Shown here piece after piece: positions 1 to 11,170 of a stretch of 64,000 nucleotides of DNA. Under the pieces are notes generated by a model that was given only the letters and a program-made list of their open reading frames with translations, did no database searches and was not told the DNA's origin. The stretch is from Antedon mediterranea (taxonomy: Eukaryota > Echinodermata > Crinoidea > Comatulida > Antedonidae), in assembly GCF_964355755.1 (NCBI RefSeq), contig NC_092673.1, positions 17,921,001 through 17,985,000 of the forward strand. The letters are read 5' to 3'. Positions within the stretch are counted from its first letter, which is position 1. The number at the start of each line of letters is the position of its first letter. The position numbers and the translations under genes were made by a program.

Positions 1-2050
1 TTATATTAAAACTTTATTTAACAGGAACAGCCAAAGTAGTATGAATATAATTGTCTCGCTTACAATAAGCAAATACCACACCCCGGATGACCAAGGTTAC
101 GGGCGGCCGTTAGAGCCAAAATAATCCAGACATGGGAATTCTGCAATTGAAAATTGATAAATGGTTAATAATTAGTGTATTTTCATAAATATTAATGTGA
201 TGTATTTACATGTTTGTTTTGTAGATATTACATATTTTTTGTGCAGGTCAGGATATGTCCTTCCTAGTGATGAGGGTACTAAGAACATTTGTAAGAAAAA
301 CATCTTGAAAGACTGAGTGGCATGCAACATTTTGGACCTATTCCCATTGACGTGTCTGGTTACAAAAGTGGACACACAAATAATGTCATTGGACATAACT
401 AACCAGGAAGAATAATGCGTTGATAAAAGAGGTGATTTTTGGAAAGCAAGGTTGTGTGGATACAGTTGTTCGCTCATTTGGTCTAAAAGAAGTTAGTTTT
501 ATTTTCAAACCTTCTCCCCCTATAGTTAGGAACAGTAGAAGGCATACTATTTTAATTTAAGTTTTTGTTATTGCTATACAATTTGTCACAGACGTGATAT
601 GGTAGACAATAAATGAGATGAAGTTAATCTAAAGATTTCTTGTAGTTATTAACAAACATCGTAGGTGTCATAATGTTCAACGATGAAAAAGAAGTGGACA
701 GATAGGACAGACGAACAACTGCCAAACCAACAGGAAAATGGAATATAAAACACATATCTTTAGAAATCAGGTATCCTAGAACATGTTATAGGTTAGCAGA
801 TTTCTAACAGAAGTGAAATGCTATGATGCGATCAAATTAATGTTTGCCGCCCTCTATCATGGTAAAATGCATTACACATTTTTAAACATTATGTAGGCTA
901 CCAATATTTGTCGCTTGTATTCCAATTTGCACACGATTTAAACGGGTCGGGTCAGTCTAATTACCGAGAACAACCGAAAACAACCACAAACAACCGACAA
1001 CAACCGTAAACAACCGACAACAAACTGAAAACAAGCCGAAACCAAAATAAAAAAGCTAAATACCCAGATCAAATTTGTTGAATATTTCTTTGAATTTCGC
1101 CGTCTATTCATGGGGGTCTGAGGCTAAGTAAGCTAAGACCATACAGAGGGGAAACTACGCGCGTAAAAGCCAAGGAGATCCCTACGAAATGACAGTGTGC
1201 ACAAAATACAACTCAAAATCGACCAAATTTAATGAAATACACCGCAGACTGCATTACAAAACATATATCTTTCTAGTCTTCAAAAACAAAGCGTGATTAT
1301 ATCTGACTTTGCGTTTCGTCCGCAGTTTTCGCCACCTAAGTTAATACTGAAGTGATAGGCATAAAAACATTATTTACTCGACTACGGTAATTGTACTAAA
1401 AAGATTTTGTGAATCTTTTAGCGCGATCTTGTTTTAAGTATACTTTATAGACCCTAATTATATTATTCGTATTCTTAAAAATATCATTTTTGTATTATTA
1501 TCTTTGGAATCCTATAAGTAAATTGATAATGATTAACCATAGTAAATTTACTTTCTGTACTAGGTATTAACGTAATAACAATTATTGTGAGGAGTAAATC
1601 CTTTGGTTTTTGGATCAAAAATCGGAAGACTGAAAATAATGACTTTTCCGCGCCGCCGGTGTTCTCTTAGTTACGGTCTTCACAAACACCCATCAATAGA
1701 GGGCGACATCACTGAAAATATTATACGACATTGGTTTTAGGTATTTAGATTATTGTATTTTGATTTAGGTTTGTTCTGGGTTGTTATTAGTTGTTCATGG
1801 TTGTTGCCTGTTGTTTTGTTGTTTTCGGTTGTTTTCGGTAATTAAATTCGTTTTAAAGCCATTATACTGGATGAAGTGGCTTATTACAAAAGAATAAAAA
1901 CAATGAACCCGCAATGACATGTCCCATTCAAACGCATCCGGCATTTACAGTTATTAGCGTAACATGCTGAAGGGCAAGAAACCCCCTCACGGAATGTCGG
2001 TACGTTAAGAAAACCTCACCGGATCAATATAGTGAGTCCAAAATATGTAA
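1..2050 (+). repeat. Left arm of a ~2-kb large inverted repeat
   Basis: This segment is the reverse complement, with moderate divergence, of 14335-16290. Matching landmarks include the GGGCGGCCGTTAGAGCC stretch near 110 (mirrored near 16170) and the GGGCAAGAA/TACGTTAAGAAA stretch near 1972-2010 (mirrored near 14370-14405). The match is already present at base 1, so the outer limit is not visible. The arm contains one foldback element (949-1846). Short open frames in both arms translate to similar peptides only because the arms are copies; neither resembles a known protein. Confidence 0.85.
949..1846. mobile_element. Foldback element copy 1 (GGGTCAGTC ends)
   Basis: The element begins GGGTCAGTCTAATTACCG, continues with tandem CCGAAAACAA-like 10-mers, and ends with the inverse (CGGTTGTTTTCGGTAATTA). 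Inner parts of the two ends are also inverted copies, for example the tract near 1110-1200 and that near 1660-1710. The right terminus is eroded and no target duplication is visible. Same family as 6054-7102 and 14519-15350. No open frame of note; non-autonomous. Confidence 0.75.
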
Positions 2051-2680
2051 CTTCTTCCCAAAGTACGAACTTAAGCCCAGTAAACTAGCCTTGAGGGCGT
2101 TAATCGTTTTCCACAATTCAGATGTTGTCTACAGTACGTCAATTTGGGGGACCTGGTAATTTCATACAATACGTCAACTTGCAGACGCCAAACACTATCT
2201 GAAATATTGAAGTGCTTTGTTGCAATACGGTAGGCTGGCGAAATGTAACATTTTATATTGGTAGTGCAAGGTAAAAACTCACCGGAAAAACCCCAAGTGA
2301 TAGTTTAGGTGAATAACCCAACCAGGCCCTGCAACACAATGTTAATGTATGTTGTATGTAAACAGCAACTGTCGCTCTTCTCCCGCTATTTCAGATCCTC
2401 GTTCAACACTGCCGGTTCAGTCACGCGTGAAATACAATATTCCTAGAAAAGCCCGACTCCCCTCTCTGTTTTCAAATCTGTATAAGACATATCAATTTGT
2501 TTTCCTCAATGGCCAAACAAAAGAAGTTAATGGCACTAAACAATTAGCGATTCCTTTTAAGCCGTTAAGGGAATGTAATACTCTAATCGGTTACTATTCT
2601 GTTCTTCATTGGCGCACAAATGTGGGACAAAAATCGTATGGCAAGCCGTTTTATCATGTATCCTTGAATTAATGTTAAGT
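2051..2680. other. Unassigned spacer between left arm and nested transposon
   Basis: An open frame of about 107 codons (2349-2672, plus strand) crosses this stretch but resembles no family I recognise and has no supporting splice or promoter signals. Nothing else is seen except short repeats of TACGTCAA near 2135-2185. Confidence 0.4.
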
Positions 2681-2765
2681 TGAATACATTTCACTGAAGT
2701 GCAGTGGTATTCAAGTGCAATACATTCAACTTAAACTGCAATACATTCTATTTGCAGTGAGGTTC
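2675..2765. repeat. Palindromic short repeat, left flank of the 7.4-kb element
   Basis: AAGTTGAATACATT and TACATTCAACTT form inverted arms around AGTGCA-rich sequence. A related, better palindrome lies at the other flank of the 7.4-kb transposon (10207-10244), so that transposon probably inserted into or beside a small palindromic element. Confidence 0.55.
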
Positions 2766-2880
2766 AATTGCATCCCAGTGGGCACAGAACATAATTTCAA
2801 CGTTGAATCAACGTTGAAATATAGTTGATTTGTTGAAATCATGTTGTCAGCGTATTTCAAACGTTGAATCAACGTTGAAA

Positions 2881-4985
2881 TAACATTTTTTCCCTAACTA
2901 TTTTTTTTACGTTTAGTAATAAACATTGAATCAACGTTGAAATAACATTTTCTTTTTAACTAGTAATTTATGTTAATTAATAAATGTTGATTTAACGTTG
3001 AAATAACATTGTTTTTCAAACAAATGTTTTACGTTAATTTATAAATGTTGATTCAACGTTGAAATAACATTGTATTTTTAACTAGAAATTTACGTTAATT
3101 TATCAATGTTGATCCAACGTTAAAATAACATTGTCCTTCTAACTAGTAAATTACGTTAATTTATCAATGTTGATTTAACGTTGAAATAACATTGTCTTTC
3201 TAACTAGTAATTTACGTTAATTTGTCAATGTTGATCCAACGTTGAAATAACATTGTATTTTTAACTAGAAATTTACGTTAATTTATCAATGTTGATCCAA
3301 CGTTGAAATAATCTTGTATTTTTAACTAGAAATTTACGTTAATTTATCAATGTTGATCCAACATTGAAATAACATTGTATTTCTAACTAGAAATTTACGT
3401 TTTATTATCAATGTTGATCCAACGTTCAAATAACATTGTCTTTCTAACTAGTAATTTACGTTAATTTATCAATGTTGATTTAACGTTGAAATAACATTGT
3501 CTTTCTAACTAGAAATTTACGTTAATTTATCAATGTTGATCCAACGTTGAAATAACATTGTATTTCTAACTAGAAATTTTCGTTTTATTATCAATGTTGA
3601 TCCAACGTTGAAATAACATTGTCTTTCTAACTAGTAATTTAAGTTAATTTATCAATGTTGATCCAACGTTGAAATAACATTGTCTTTCTAACTAGTAATT
3701 TACCTTAATTTATCAATGTTGATCCAACGTTAAAATCACATTGTATTTTTAACTCGAAATTTAAGTTAATTTATCAATGTTGATCCAACGTTGAAATAAC
3801 ATTGTATTTTTAACTAGTAATTTACGTTAATTTATCAATGTTGATCCAACGTTGAAATAACATTGTATTTTTAACTAGTAATTTACGTTAATTTATCAAT
3901 GTTGATCCAACGTTGAAATAACAATGTATTTTTAACTAGAAATTTACGTTAATTTATTAATGTTGATCCAACGTTGAAATAACATTGTATTTTTAACTAG
4001 AAATTTACGTTAATTTATTAATGTTAATCCAACGTTGAAATAACATTGTCTTTTTAACTAGTAATTTAAGTTAATTTATCATTGTTGATCCAACGTTGAA
4101 ATAACATTGTCTTTCTAACTAGTAATTTACGTTAATTTATCAATGTTGATCCAACGTTAAAATCACATAGTATTTTTAACTAGAAATTTACGTTAATTTA
4201 TCAATGTTGATCCAACGTTGAAATAACATTGTATTTTAAACTAGTAATTTACGTTAATTTATCAATGTTGATCCAACGTTAAAATCACATAGTATTTTTA
4301 ACTAGAAATTTACGTTAATTTATCAATGTTGATCCAACGTTGAAATAACATTGTATTTTTAACTAGTAATTTACGTTAATTTATCAATGTTGATCCAACG
4401 TTGAAATAACATTGTATTTCTAACTAGTAATTTACGTTAATTTATCAATGTTGATCCTACGTTGAAATAACATTGTATTTTTAACTAGAAATTTACGTTA
4501 ATTTATTAATGTTGATCCAACGTTGAAATAACATTGTCTTTCTAACTAGTAATTTACGTTAATTTATCAATGTTGATACAACGTTGAAATAACATTGTCT
4601 TTATATCTAGAAATTTACGTTAATTTATCAATGTTGATCCAACGTTGAAATAACATTGTATTTTTAACAAGAAATTTACATTAATTTATCAATGTTGATC
4701 CAACGTTGCAATAACATTGTATTTTTAACTAGAAATTTACGTTAATTTATCAATGTTGATCCAACGTTGAAATAACATTGTATTTCTAACTAGTAATTTA
4801 CGTTAATTTATCAATGTTGATCCAACGTTGAAATAACAATTGTATTTTTAACAAGAAATTTACGTTAATTTATCAATGTTGCTCCAACGTTGAAATAACA
4901 TTGTCTTTCTAACTAGTAATTGACGTTAATTTATCAATGTTGATCCAACGTTGAAATAACATTGTATTTCTAACTAATAATTTTT
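2881..4985. repeat. 61-bp minisatellite, about 34 copies
   Basis: A 61-bp unit containing TGTTGATCCAACGTTGAAAT and AACTAGAAATTTACGTTAAT is repeated in direct orientation about 34 times; the pattern drifts by one base per 60-base line. Variants alternate between AACTAGAAATT and AACTAGTAATT and between GTATTTTT and GTCTTTCT, often in adjacent blocks, which suggests higher-order duplication. No coding frame. Confidence 0.95.
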
Positions 4986-6045
4986 TTCAAACAATTATTA
5001 TTTTTGTTTTTCAATGTTATTCCAACGTTATTTTAACGTTGAAATCCAGTTGCCATTTTCAAATGACATGTTTTCAACGTTGAAAAACTCTTGAAATTAT
5101 GTTGTTTTTTCAAACAATTATTATTTTTGTTTTTCAATGTTAATTAAACGTTAAATTAAAGATAAATTCTATTTAATACTTAAATTTTTTAATACTAAGT
5201 GCGTTGCCATTGATGTTTCAACGTTAAATTAACATTAGATTTCAGTTGGCGGTTTATTTTATCATCCTTTATTGTAAAACAAATGATTATTGGTTATTTA
5301 GGAATTTTAGATTGGCAAATATTATTGTCTCTGTATAATACAAAAATGTTCTAGAAGTTGTGTTGAAAATTGAATGATCCCTTCATTCATGATATGCAAG
5401 ATCAAATTTCATAAGATACGAGCTTGTCATTGGTTTAGTTTCGTTTTGATAAAATTTTGAAACTGGTGTCAGTAATTTCAGTTACTTCGACGTAGGAGGC
5501 CTACAGTAGTAGTGGTGTGTAGAAAAAAAAGGCTCATCATTGAAATTGTCAAATAAGTATGTTTTGAGGTAGGAAAACAATCTTTTTTATTTGTAATCTA
5601 CTAATTTTTAAGCTTTGAGCTTGACTATTTTACCCTTATCAATAGCTAGCCTCTAGTCTAGTAGGCCACACATGCATAGCTAGGCTATTATAGCCTGGTA
5701 GGCTAGGCCTAGAGGCTAGGCAGGCTGCCAAACTGATGAACTGAATTCACTCACTAGGCCTAGTGGAAGCATTTAGTATTATGCATGTCAAGGGCAAACA
5801 TTTGCCTTGTCAAGGATAACTACAGTACTGTACTTATTATGGTTATAAAATGGTATGTATTACTAGGCCTTTTAGTTCAATACTTTCTTTATTTATCCAA
5901 AAGTATACATATATAACATTATAATAATATATATAATTAGTTGGCCTAGCTAGCTTTCTGCTAGAGTAGACTGTCTACAGTAGCTGCTAATGCTATTATT
6001 AGTGTTAATATACAAACACATGCTGCTAGCCTAGGACGGCTATTT
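4986..6045. other. Interior of the 7.4-kb transposon, no gene seen
   Basis: A direct repeat (TCAAACAATTATTATTTTTG near 4988 and 5109) continues the satellite decay, followed by AT-rich sequence rich in TAGGCCTA-like words around 5640-5960. No supported coding frame. Confidence 0.5.
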
Positions 6046-6053
6046 GTTAAACT

Positions 6054-7102
6054 GGGTCAGTCTAATTACCGAAAACAACCAAAAATAACCGAAAACAACC
6101 GAAAACAACCGCAAACAACCGAAAACAACCGTAAACAACCGAAAACAAACCGAAAACAAAATTTAAAAAATCTAAATACCGAAAACAAATTTTGTATAAT
6201 ATTTTTTTTTAATGTCGCCCTCTATTGATGGGTGTTTCTAAAGCTAAGACCAAACACAGAGGCGCAAAAATCATGGAAGACCCTACGAAATGGTAGTGTG
6301 CACAAAATACAACTCAAAATCGTACAAATTCAATGAAATACACCGTAGACTACATTTACTTACAAAATCTATAAACACATTTCGTTTTTAGTCTTTTCAA
6401 AAACAAAGCATGATTTTACCTAACTTTGCGTTTTCGTCCCCGGTTTCGTCACTTAAGTGAATACTGAAGCGATTAAGGATAAAAACGTTATTTACTCGAC
6501 TACAGTAATTTTACTGAATAGATTTTATTGTGAATCCTTTATAGTGAGCTTCTTTTAAGTATACTTTATAGTCCCTAGTATCTTTGTATAATTATCTTTG
6601 AAAATCTATAATTAAATTGATCATGATTAACCATAGTCAATTTACTTTCTATACTATGGATTAACATATTCTAATTATTGTAAGGAGTAATGCGCTGGTT
6701 TCTGGATCAAAAATCGAAAGACTAAAATTAAAATATTTTTATAGATTTTGTAAGTAAATGCGATGTTATCAATTGATTGATTGTACGATTTTTAGTTGTA
6801 TTTTGTGCACACTGCCATCGTAGGGTCTTCCTTGGCTTTTGCGCGCGCGGTTTTTTGCCTCTGTTATGGTCTTAGATTTAGAAACACCCATCAATAGAGG
6901 GCGACATTTAAAAAATATTATACAAATTTGTTTTCGGTATTTAGATTATTTTATGTTGTTTTCGGTTTGTTTTCGGTTCGTTTTCGGTTGTTTATGGTTG
7001 TTTTCGGTTGTTTATGGTTGTTTTCGGTTGTTTGTGGTTGTTTTCGGTTGTTTATGGTTGTTTTCGGTTATTTTCGGTTGTTTTCGGTAATTAGACTGAC
7101 CG
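6054..7102. mobile_element. Foldback element copy 2, 8-bp target duplication GTTAAACT
   Basis: The best-preserved copy of the GGGTCAGTC family: 1,049 bp, left end GGGTCAGTCTAATTACCG, right end CGGTAATTAGACTGACCG. It is flanked on both sides by GTTAAACT (6046-6053 and 7103-7110). Each terminus holds a tandem array of 10-mers (CCGAAAACAA and complement); inner arms at about 6230-6420 and 6690-6910 are also inverted copies. The 83-codon open frame at the right end is the 10-mer array in translation, not a gene. Confidence 0.88.
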
Positions 7103-7315
7103 GTTAAACTTACTTGCTTTCTTTATTTCAGATTGTAGGCCTAGCTAAGGCCCTGGCCTATGCCTAGCTAGAGTACAAAATAATGAAGTACATGTAGGCT
7201 TATAATCTTTTCTATGTGAATCAAACGAGAAAAATCTAATGGATGATCAATATTTTTATATACAAAAGGTTGGTATTTATAGTTCTTAACTTTAATATTG
7301 AATTGAATAAATATT

Positions 7316-8306
7316 ACGCCGTCGTTAGGATTCCGGCACCGCAACTCAACTTCTCATCGTTAGGGAATCCGACACGCTATTGCGCATGCCCAGAGCGAAG
7401 TAATTATAGCTTGCACTAGTGCCACAGACCGCGCACCACATTACCCGAGAGTCGGAGTGTTAACTAGGGATGTACTGTGTAGCCAAAGATATCTTTGCTG
7501 TGGCCTAGTTAGTCGGCGCGCGGGGGAGAGAGCGATGGATGAAACTTGGCCTAGGCCATACATGAATTAATAATTACGCCACGCGTTAAAATAATTATTA
7601 TGATATTGATAAGAATCAGCTTGCGTATTTCAAGAAATGTACGAAAATGAATAGCGTAGCGTTGCGACATCGACTTCTCCCGAACAGTTCTGTTTTTTTT
7701 TTTTTCAAATCCGCACGGCGGCTGCTGTCAACAAATCAACTTGTATACGATTGCATGATGTTAATATGTACAGTATAAATGCGTTATATGAAATCTTTTA
7801 TTTTGTACTTGAAAAATCATAAAAAATAAAACTAGTCATGCAATTATTATAATTCATAAATATATAAAGTTTATATATGAATGAAGCAAATTTAATTACG
7901 AAATAAATAGGCCCAATGGTCACATCTAGCTGGTAGGCCTACTAGTATTAGTAGGCATGTAGGCCGGCTAGTTCGCCGTGGCGCAGCTATTAAAATGATC
8001 CATCTCTGTAAAGCTTGGTTCCCACTAGAACGTAACGCAAGGACATAAACGCAACGCAAGCGTTTTAACCAATGACAAGCGAAGTTATAGACAGTTAGCA
8101 ATCACAAGCGAATAAGCCATCGCTTGTGATTGGTCAATTTACTTGCGTTGCGTTACGTTCTTGTGTTGCGTCGCTAGTGGGAACCACGCTTTGGTCTGTT
8201 GTAGACAAAAATCGCCGATTACCTTGCTCTGGGCATGCGCAATAGCGTGTCGGATTCCCTAACGCTGGGCAGTTGAGTTTCGGTGCCGGAATCCTAACCA
8301 CGGCGT
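7316..8306. mobile_element. ~990-bp inverted-repeat transposon with ACGCCGT ends
   Basis: ACGCCGTCGTTAGGATTCCG at 7316 is mirrored by CGGAATCCTAACCACGGCGT ending at 8306; the inverted match extends about 95 bp with few mismatches. AAATATT flanks both sides (7309-7315 and 8307-8313; 8 bp if an adjacent T is counted), a duplication length compatible with hAT- or P-type elements. No transposase frame. A small MITE (8010-8192) is nested near its right end. Confidence 0.8.
8010..8192. mobile_element. Small MITE, TGGTTCCCACTAG ends
   Basis: AAAGCTTGGTTCCCACTAG at the left is mirrored by CTAGTGGGAACCACGCTTT at the right. Further inverted words inside (CGTAACGCAAGGAC / TTGCGTTACGTTC; CCAATGACAAGCG / CGCTTGTGATTGG) make the whole 183 bp one imperfect hairpin. 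A related copy is at 14026-14145. Confidence 0.75.
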
Positions 8307-8313
8307 AAATATT

Positions 8314-9330
8314 AATACAGTGTTGCAATATTATTTACATAAATTGAATTGATTGCATATGTTACGTGTAAGTGTGAAATGATGTTCTGAATTGAATTTT
8401 TGTTTATGTACAGTATGATTTTTGAACAATGTGTTAAAGATATAATTGAACTGAACAATTTTTTTTTAAATGTTTTGTTGAATATGCCGTCACTATAGAG
8501 TTGTTCACTTTGACCAAAAATTAGATTTTTAAAAATGCATTTGTACCTTAAAAGGGGGACAATTTAAACAAACAATTGGTTTTTGGTTAAATGTACTGTT
8601 TATTTTGTATTTTTGTTAAGTGAAATCTTTATTGTTTTTGTTTATTTTCTACGGCAAGTGAATATCTAAATTGTTAAAATTGCAAAATGGCAAGGTATTC
8701 AAAGTATGATTGTATTAATCTTCATTGTTCATATTTTTTGGGGACAATAAATCTTTCAACAATTAATTTTTTACTGTATTATTTTTGTTTAAAACTACAG
8801 TAACTTGATTGAATTTGTTTCAGGTTTGGAAAAATAATATTGCCACACTTTTGGAAAGCATAGGACAATGTCAACACAGGAATCGAGGCAACTGTTTATT
8901 GACTAATCGGAACAATGCAATTACAGTATTGTGTTATTGCCATCATTTGGACTTCTGCAACATTAGCACAAGGCACCTGTGACGTGTGTTGTATTTATTG
9001 TGTTTTACTGTAATCAGCCAATATTTATAGTTATTCAATCATGTTAGTTGGCAAACATATTACAAACTGGTTATTTGTATATTTTTTATACTTAACATTG
9101 GTACCTGAGAACTGTCACTGTCAGTGAGGATGTACATTATTTGATTGTTGCTTGGATTTTGCCTGATGATTTGATAACACCTGATTAAATGTTATTTTAT
9201 GTTTTTATAGAAATTAAAGATTAGTAAGATATACAGTATTTATAAAATGTCTCTATTGATGGATTCTGCGACGTAACAGTACCTTTACTACTAACTACTT
9301 TAAAACCGTTGATTCAAATTGGATATAGTA
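8314..9330. other. Interior of the 7.4-kb transposon, no gene seen
   Basis: AT-rich sequence without a long open frame. GGGGACAATAAATCTTTCAAC at about 8740 resembles the polyadenylated tail of an old retroposon or transcript, but no body could be recognised upstream. Confidence 0.4.
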
Positions 9331-9339
9331 ATTCAACAA

Positions 9340-10165
9340 ATCAAATTTCAACGTTAAATCTATGTTTAAATTTACGTTGATGCAAATTTTCATTTCAACT
9401 TAATTATTACGTTGTTTCAACGTTAATAATTTCAACATTGAATCAACATTGATAATTTCAACGTAGACATTTTTACGTTGTTTCAACGTTGATAATCTAT
9501 GTTGAATCAACGTTGACATTTTTGTTGAGGCAAACTTTCATTTTCAACCATTTTTTCAACGTTATTTCAACGTTACTTATTTTAACGTTGTTTCAACGTT
9601 GATAATTTCTATGTTGATTCAACGTTGACATTTACGTTGAGGCAAACTTTCATTTTCAACGTTATTTCAACGTTATTTCAACGTTACCTATTTTAACGTT
9701 GTTTCAACGTTGATAATTTCTATGTTGATTCAACGTTGACATTTACGTTGAGGCAAACTTTCATTTTCAACCATTTTTTCAACGTTATTTCAACGTTACC
9801 TATTTTAACGTTGTTTCAACGTTGATAATTTCTATGTTGATTCAACGTTGACATTTAAGTTGAGGCAAACTTTCATTTTCAACCATTTTTTCAACGTTAT
9901 TTCAACGTTACTTATTTTAACGTTGTTTCAACGTTGATGATTTCTATGTTGATTCAACGTTGACATTTACGTTGAGGCAAACTTTCATTTTCAACCATTT
10001 TTTCAACGTTATTTCAACGTTACTTATTTTAACGTTGTTTCAACGTTGATAATTTCTATGTTGATTCAACGTTGACATTTACGTTGAGGCAAACTTTCAT
10101 TTTCAACCACTTTTTCAACGTTATTTCAACGTTTGCAGATAACGTTGAATTAACGTTAATTCAAC
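9340..10165. repeat. 112-bp tandem repeat, about 5 copies plus decayed units
   Basis: GATAATTTCTATGTTGATTC recurs at about 9602, 9712, 9824, 9936 and 10048, i.e. every 111-112 bp. The unit is built of AACGTTATTTCAACGTT and ACGTTGAGGCAAACTTTCAT. It is the right subterminal array of the 7.4-kb transposon and shares the word AACGTTGA with the 61-bp left array, although the repeat units differ. Confidence 0.93.
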
Positions 10166-10206
10166 CAATTTTTGCCCACTGGGATTGTACTTATACGATT
10201 GTATCA

Positions 10207-10244
10207 GGTTGAATGTATTGCACTTCAGTGCAATGCATTCAACC
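10207..10244. repeat. 38-bp near-perfect palindrome
   Basis: GGTTGAATGTATTGCACT, a 2-base spacer, then AGTGCAATGCATTCAACC: 18-bp arms with one mismatch. It abuts the right end of the 7.4-kb transposon and corresponds to the repeat at 2675-2765. Confidence 0.8.
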
Positions 10245-10674
10245 TAAGTTGAAATTAGAGGTAATTGACCAAACGACTTGTCATAACACAGCGCTGTAGA
10301 AAATGTAAGTGTTTCAGACATAGACTTAAATGCGCGTAGAGAAATGTGGTAATGCAGTATGTGTAGTTACATTACATTTGAATCACAGCATGTGAACACA
10401 ACAATCTCAAACTATACTAGTCAAAAGTTATTGCGAAATATATGAATATTTAGAAAACAGTAATTAATGACAACACCACCCAGTTTAGTTATGCGTCACG
10501 GCCAGGGGGAACCTTTGAATGTGGTAAGTCGAACTAGCTCGACAGTTTCTTGCAACGTGAAGTAGTACCTGTAATACCGCCACCCTATGAAATAATAAGA
10601 CTAAATGAAAGAAGAGTAAACTTCAGTAAAAGTATTGTTAATTTTAATGTATTTTCCATAAACAACAAACTACT

Positions 10675-11140
10675 ACTCCAATAGGATATGACCTACTTAT
10701 TTCAATATTACCTACTGCTGTTTATTTAACTTGACATGATCAAAGACTATTCATTTTTTGGTAAACGTGTATTAAATTTGCAAATACGTGTCTGCTTTCT
10801 ACATCTGTGCTATTGAAGCGTTTTATTTGTTACTACACTACAAAATAATTTCAAATTTTAACTAAACTAATTAAAACGTAACAAAACCGTTATTACTGTA
10901 GCCTAGTCCAATAGGATAGGACCTACCTAGTTCAGTATTACCTACTGCTGTTTATTTAACTTGACATGATCAAAGACTATTCATTTGTTTGTAAACGTGT
11001 ATTAAATTTGCAAATACGTGTCTGCTTTCTACATCTGTGCTATTCAAGCGTTTTATTTGTTACTACACTACAAAATTATTTGAAATTTTAACTAAACTAA
11101 TTAAAACTTATCAAAACCGTTATTACTGTAGCCTACTTCT
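10675..11140. repeat. 230-bp tandem duplication
   Basis: Two direct copies, about 10675-10905 and 10906-11140, share long identical tracts (CAAATACGTGTCTGCTTTCT at 10781 and 11011, exactly 230 bp apart). The second copy ends just below the stop codon of the OB-fold gene and contains its likely polyadenylation signal; the first copy repeats that signal. Confidence 0.92.
11052..11057 (-). terminator. Probable AATAAA polyadenylation signal of the OB-fold gene
   Basis: TTTATT on the plus strand reads AATAAA on the coding strand, about 115 bases beyond the TAG stop at 11171-11173. A second copy lies 230 bp further in the duplicated unit. Position and hexamer fit, but no transcript evidence is available. 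Confidence 0.5.
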
Positions 11141-11170
11141 TATCGTTAGGTACAACAGTTGGAATATAGT

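Larger units (their letters stand above)
2774..10183. mobile_element. 7.4-kb DNA transposon with CCCAGTGGGC termini
   Basis: The ends are CCCAGTGGGCA at 2774 and its complement TGCCCACTGGG ending at 10183. Both ends carry subterminal arrays built on AACGTTGAA-type words: a 61-bp repeat on the left and a 112-bp repeat on the right. Flanks ATTGCAT and ATTGTAC match at five of seven positions and may be a decayed target duplication. No transposase frame is visible, so it is non-autonomous or gutted. It hosts nested elements at 6054-7102 and 7316-8306. The superfamily is not assigned. Confidence 0.75.

Noticed and set aside
172-477. 101-codon minus frame with a similar peptide in the right arm (15786-16001)
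   Set aside because: Similarity follows from the arms being inverted copies; the two frames differ by frameshifts and amino-acid-changing substitutions, and no family is recognised.
2349-2672. 107-codon frame as a host gene
   Set aside because: No recognisable domain, no splice or start context, and it lies in transposon-rich sequence.
6839-7090. 83-codon hydrophobic repeat frame
   Set aside because: Translation of the CGGTTGTTTT 10-mer array at the end of the foldback element.
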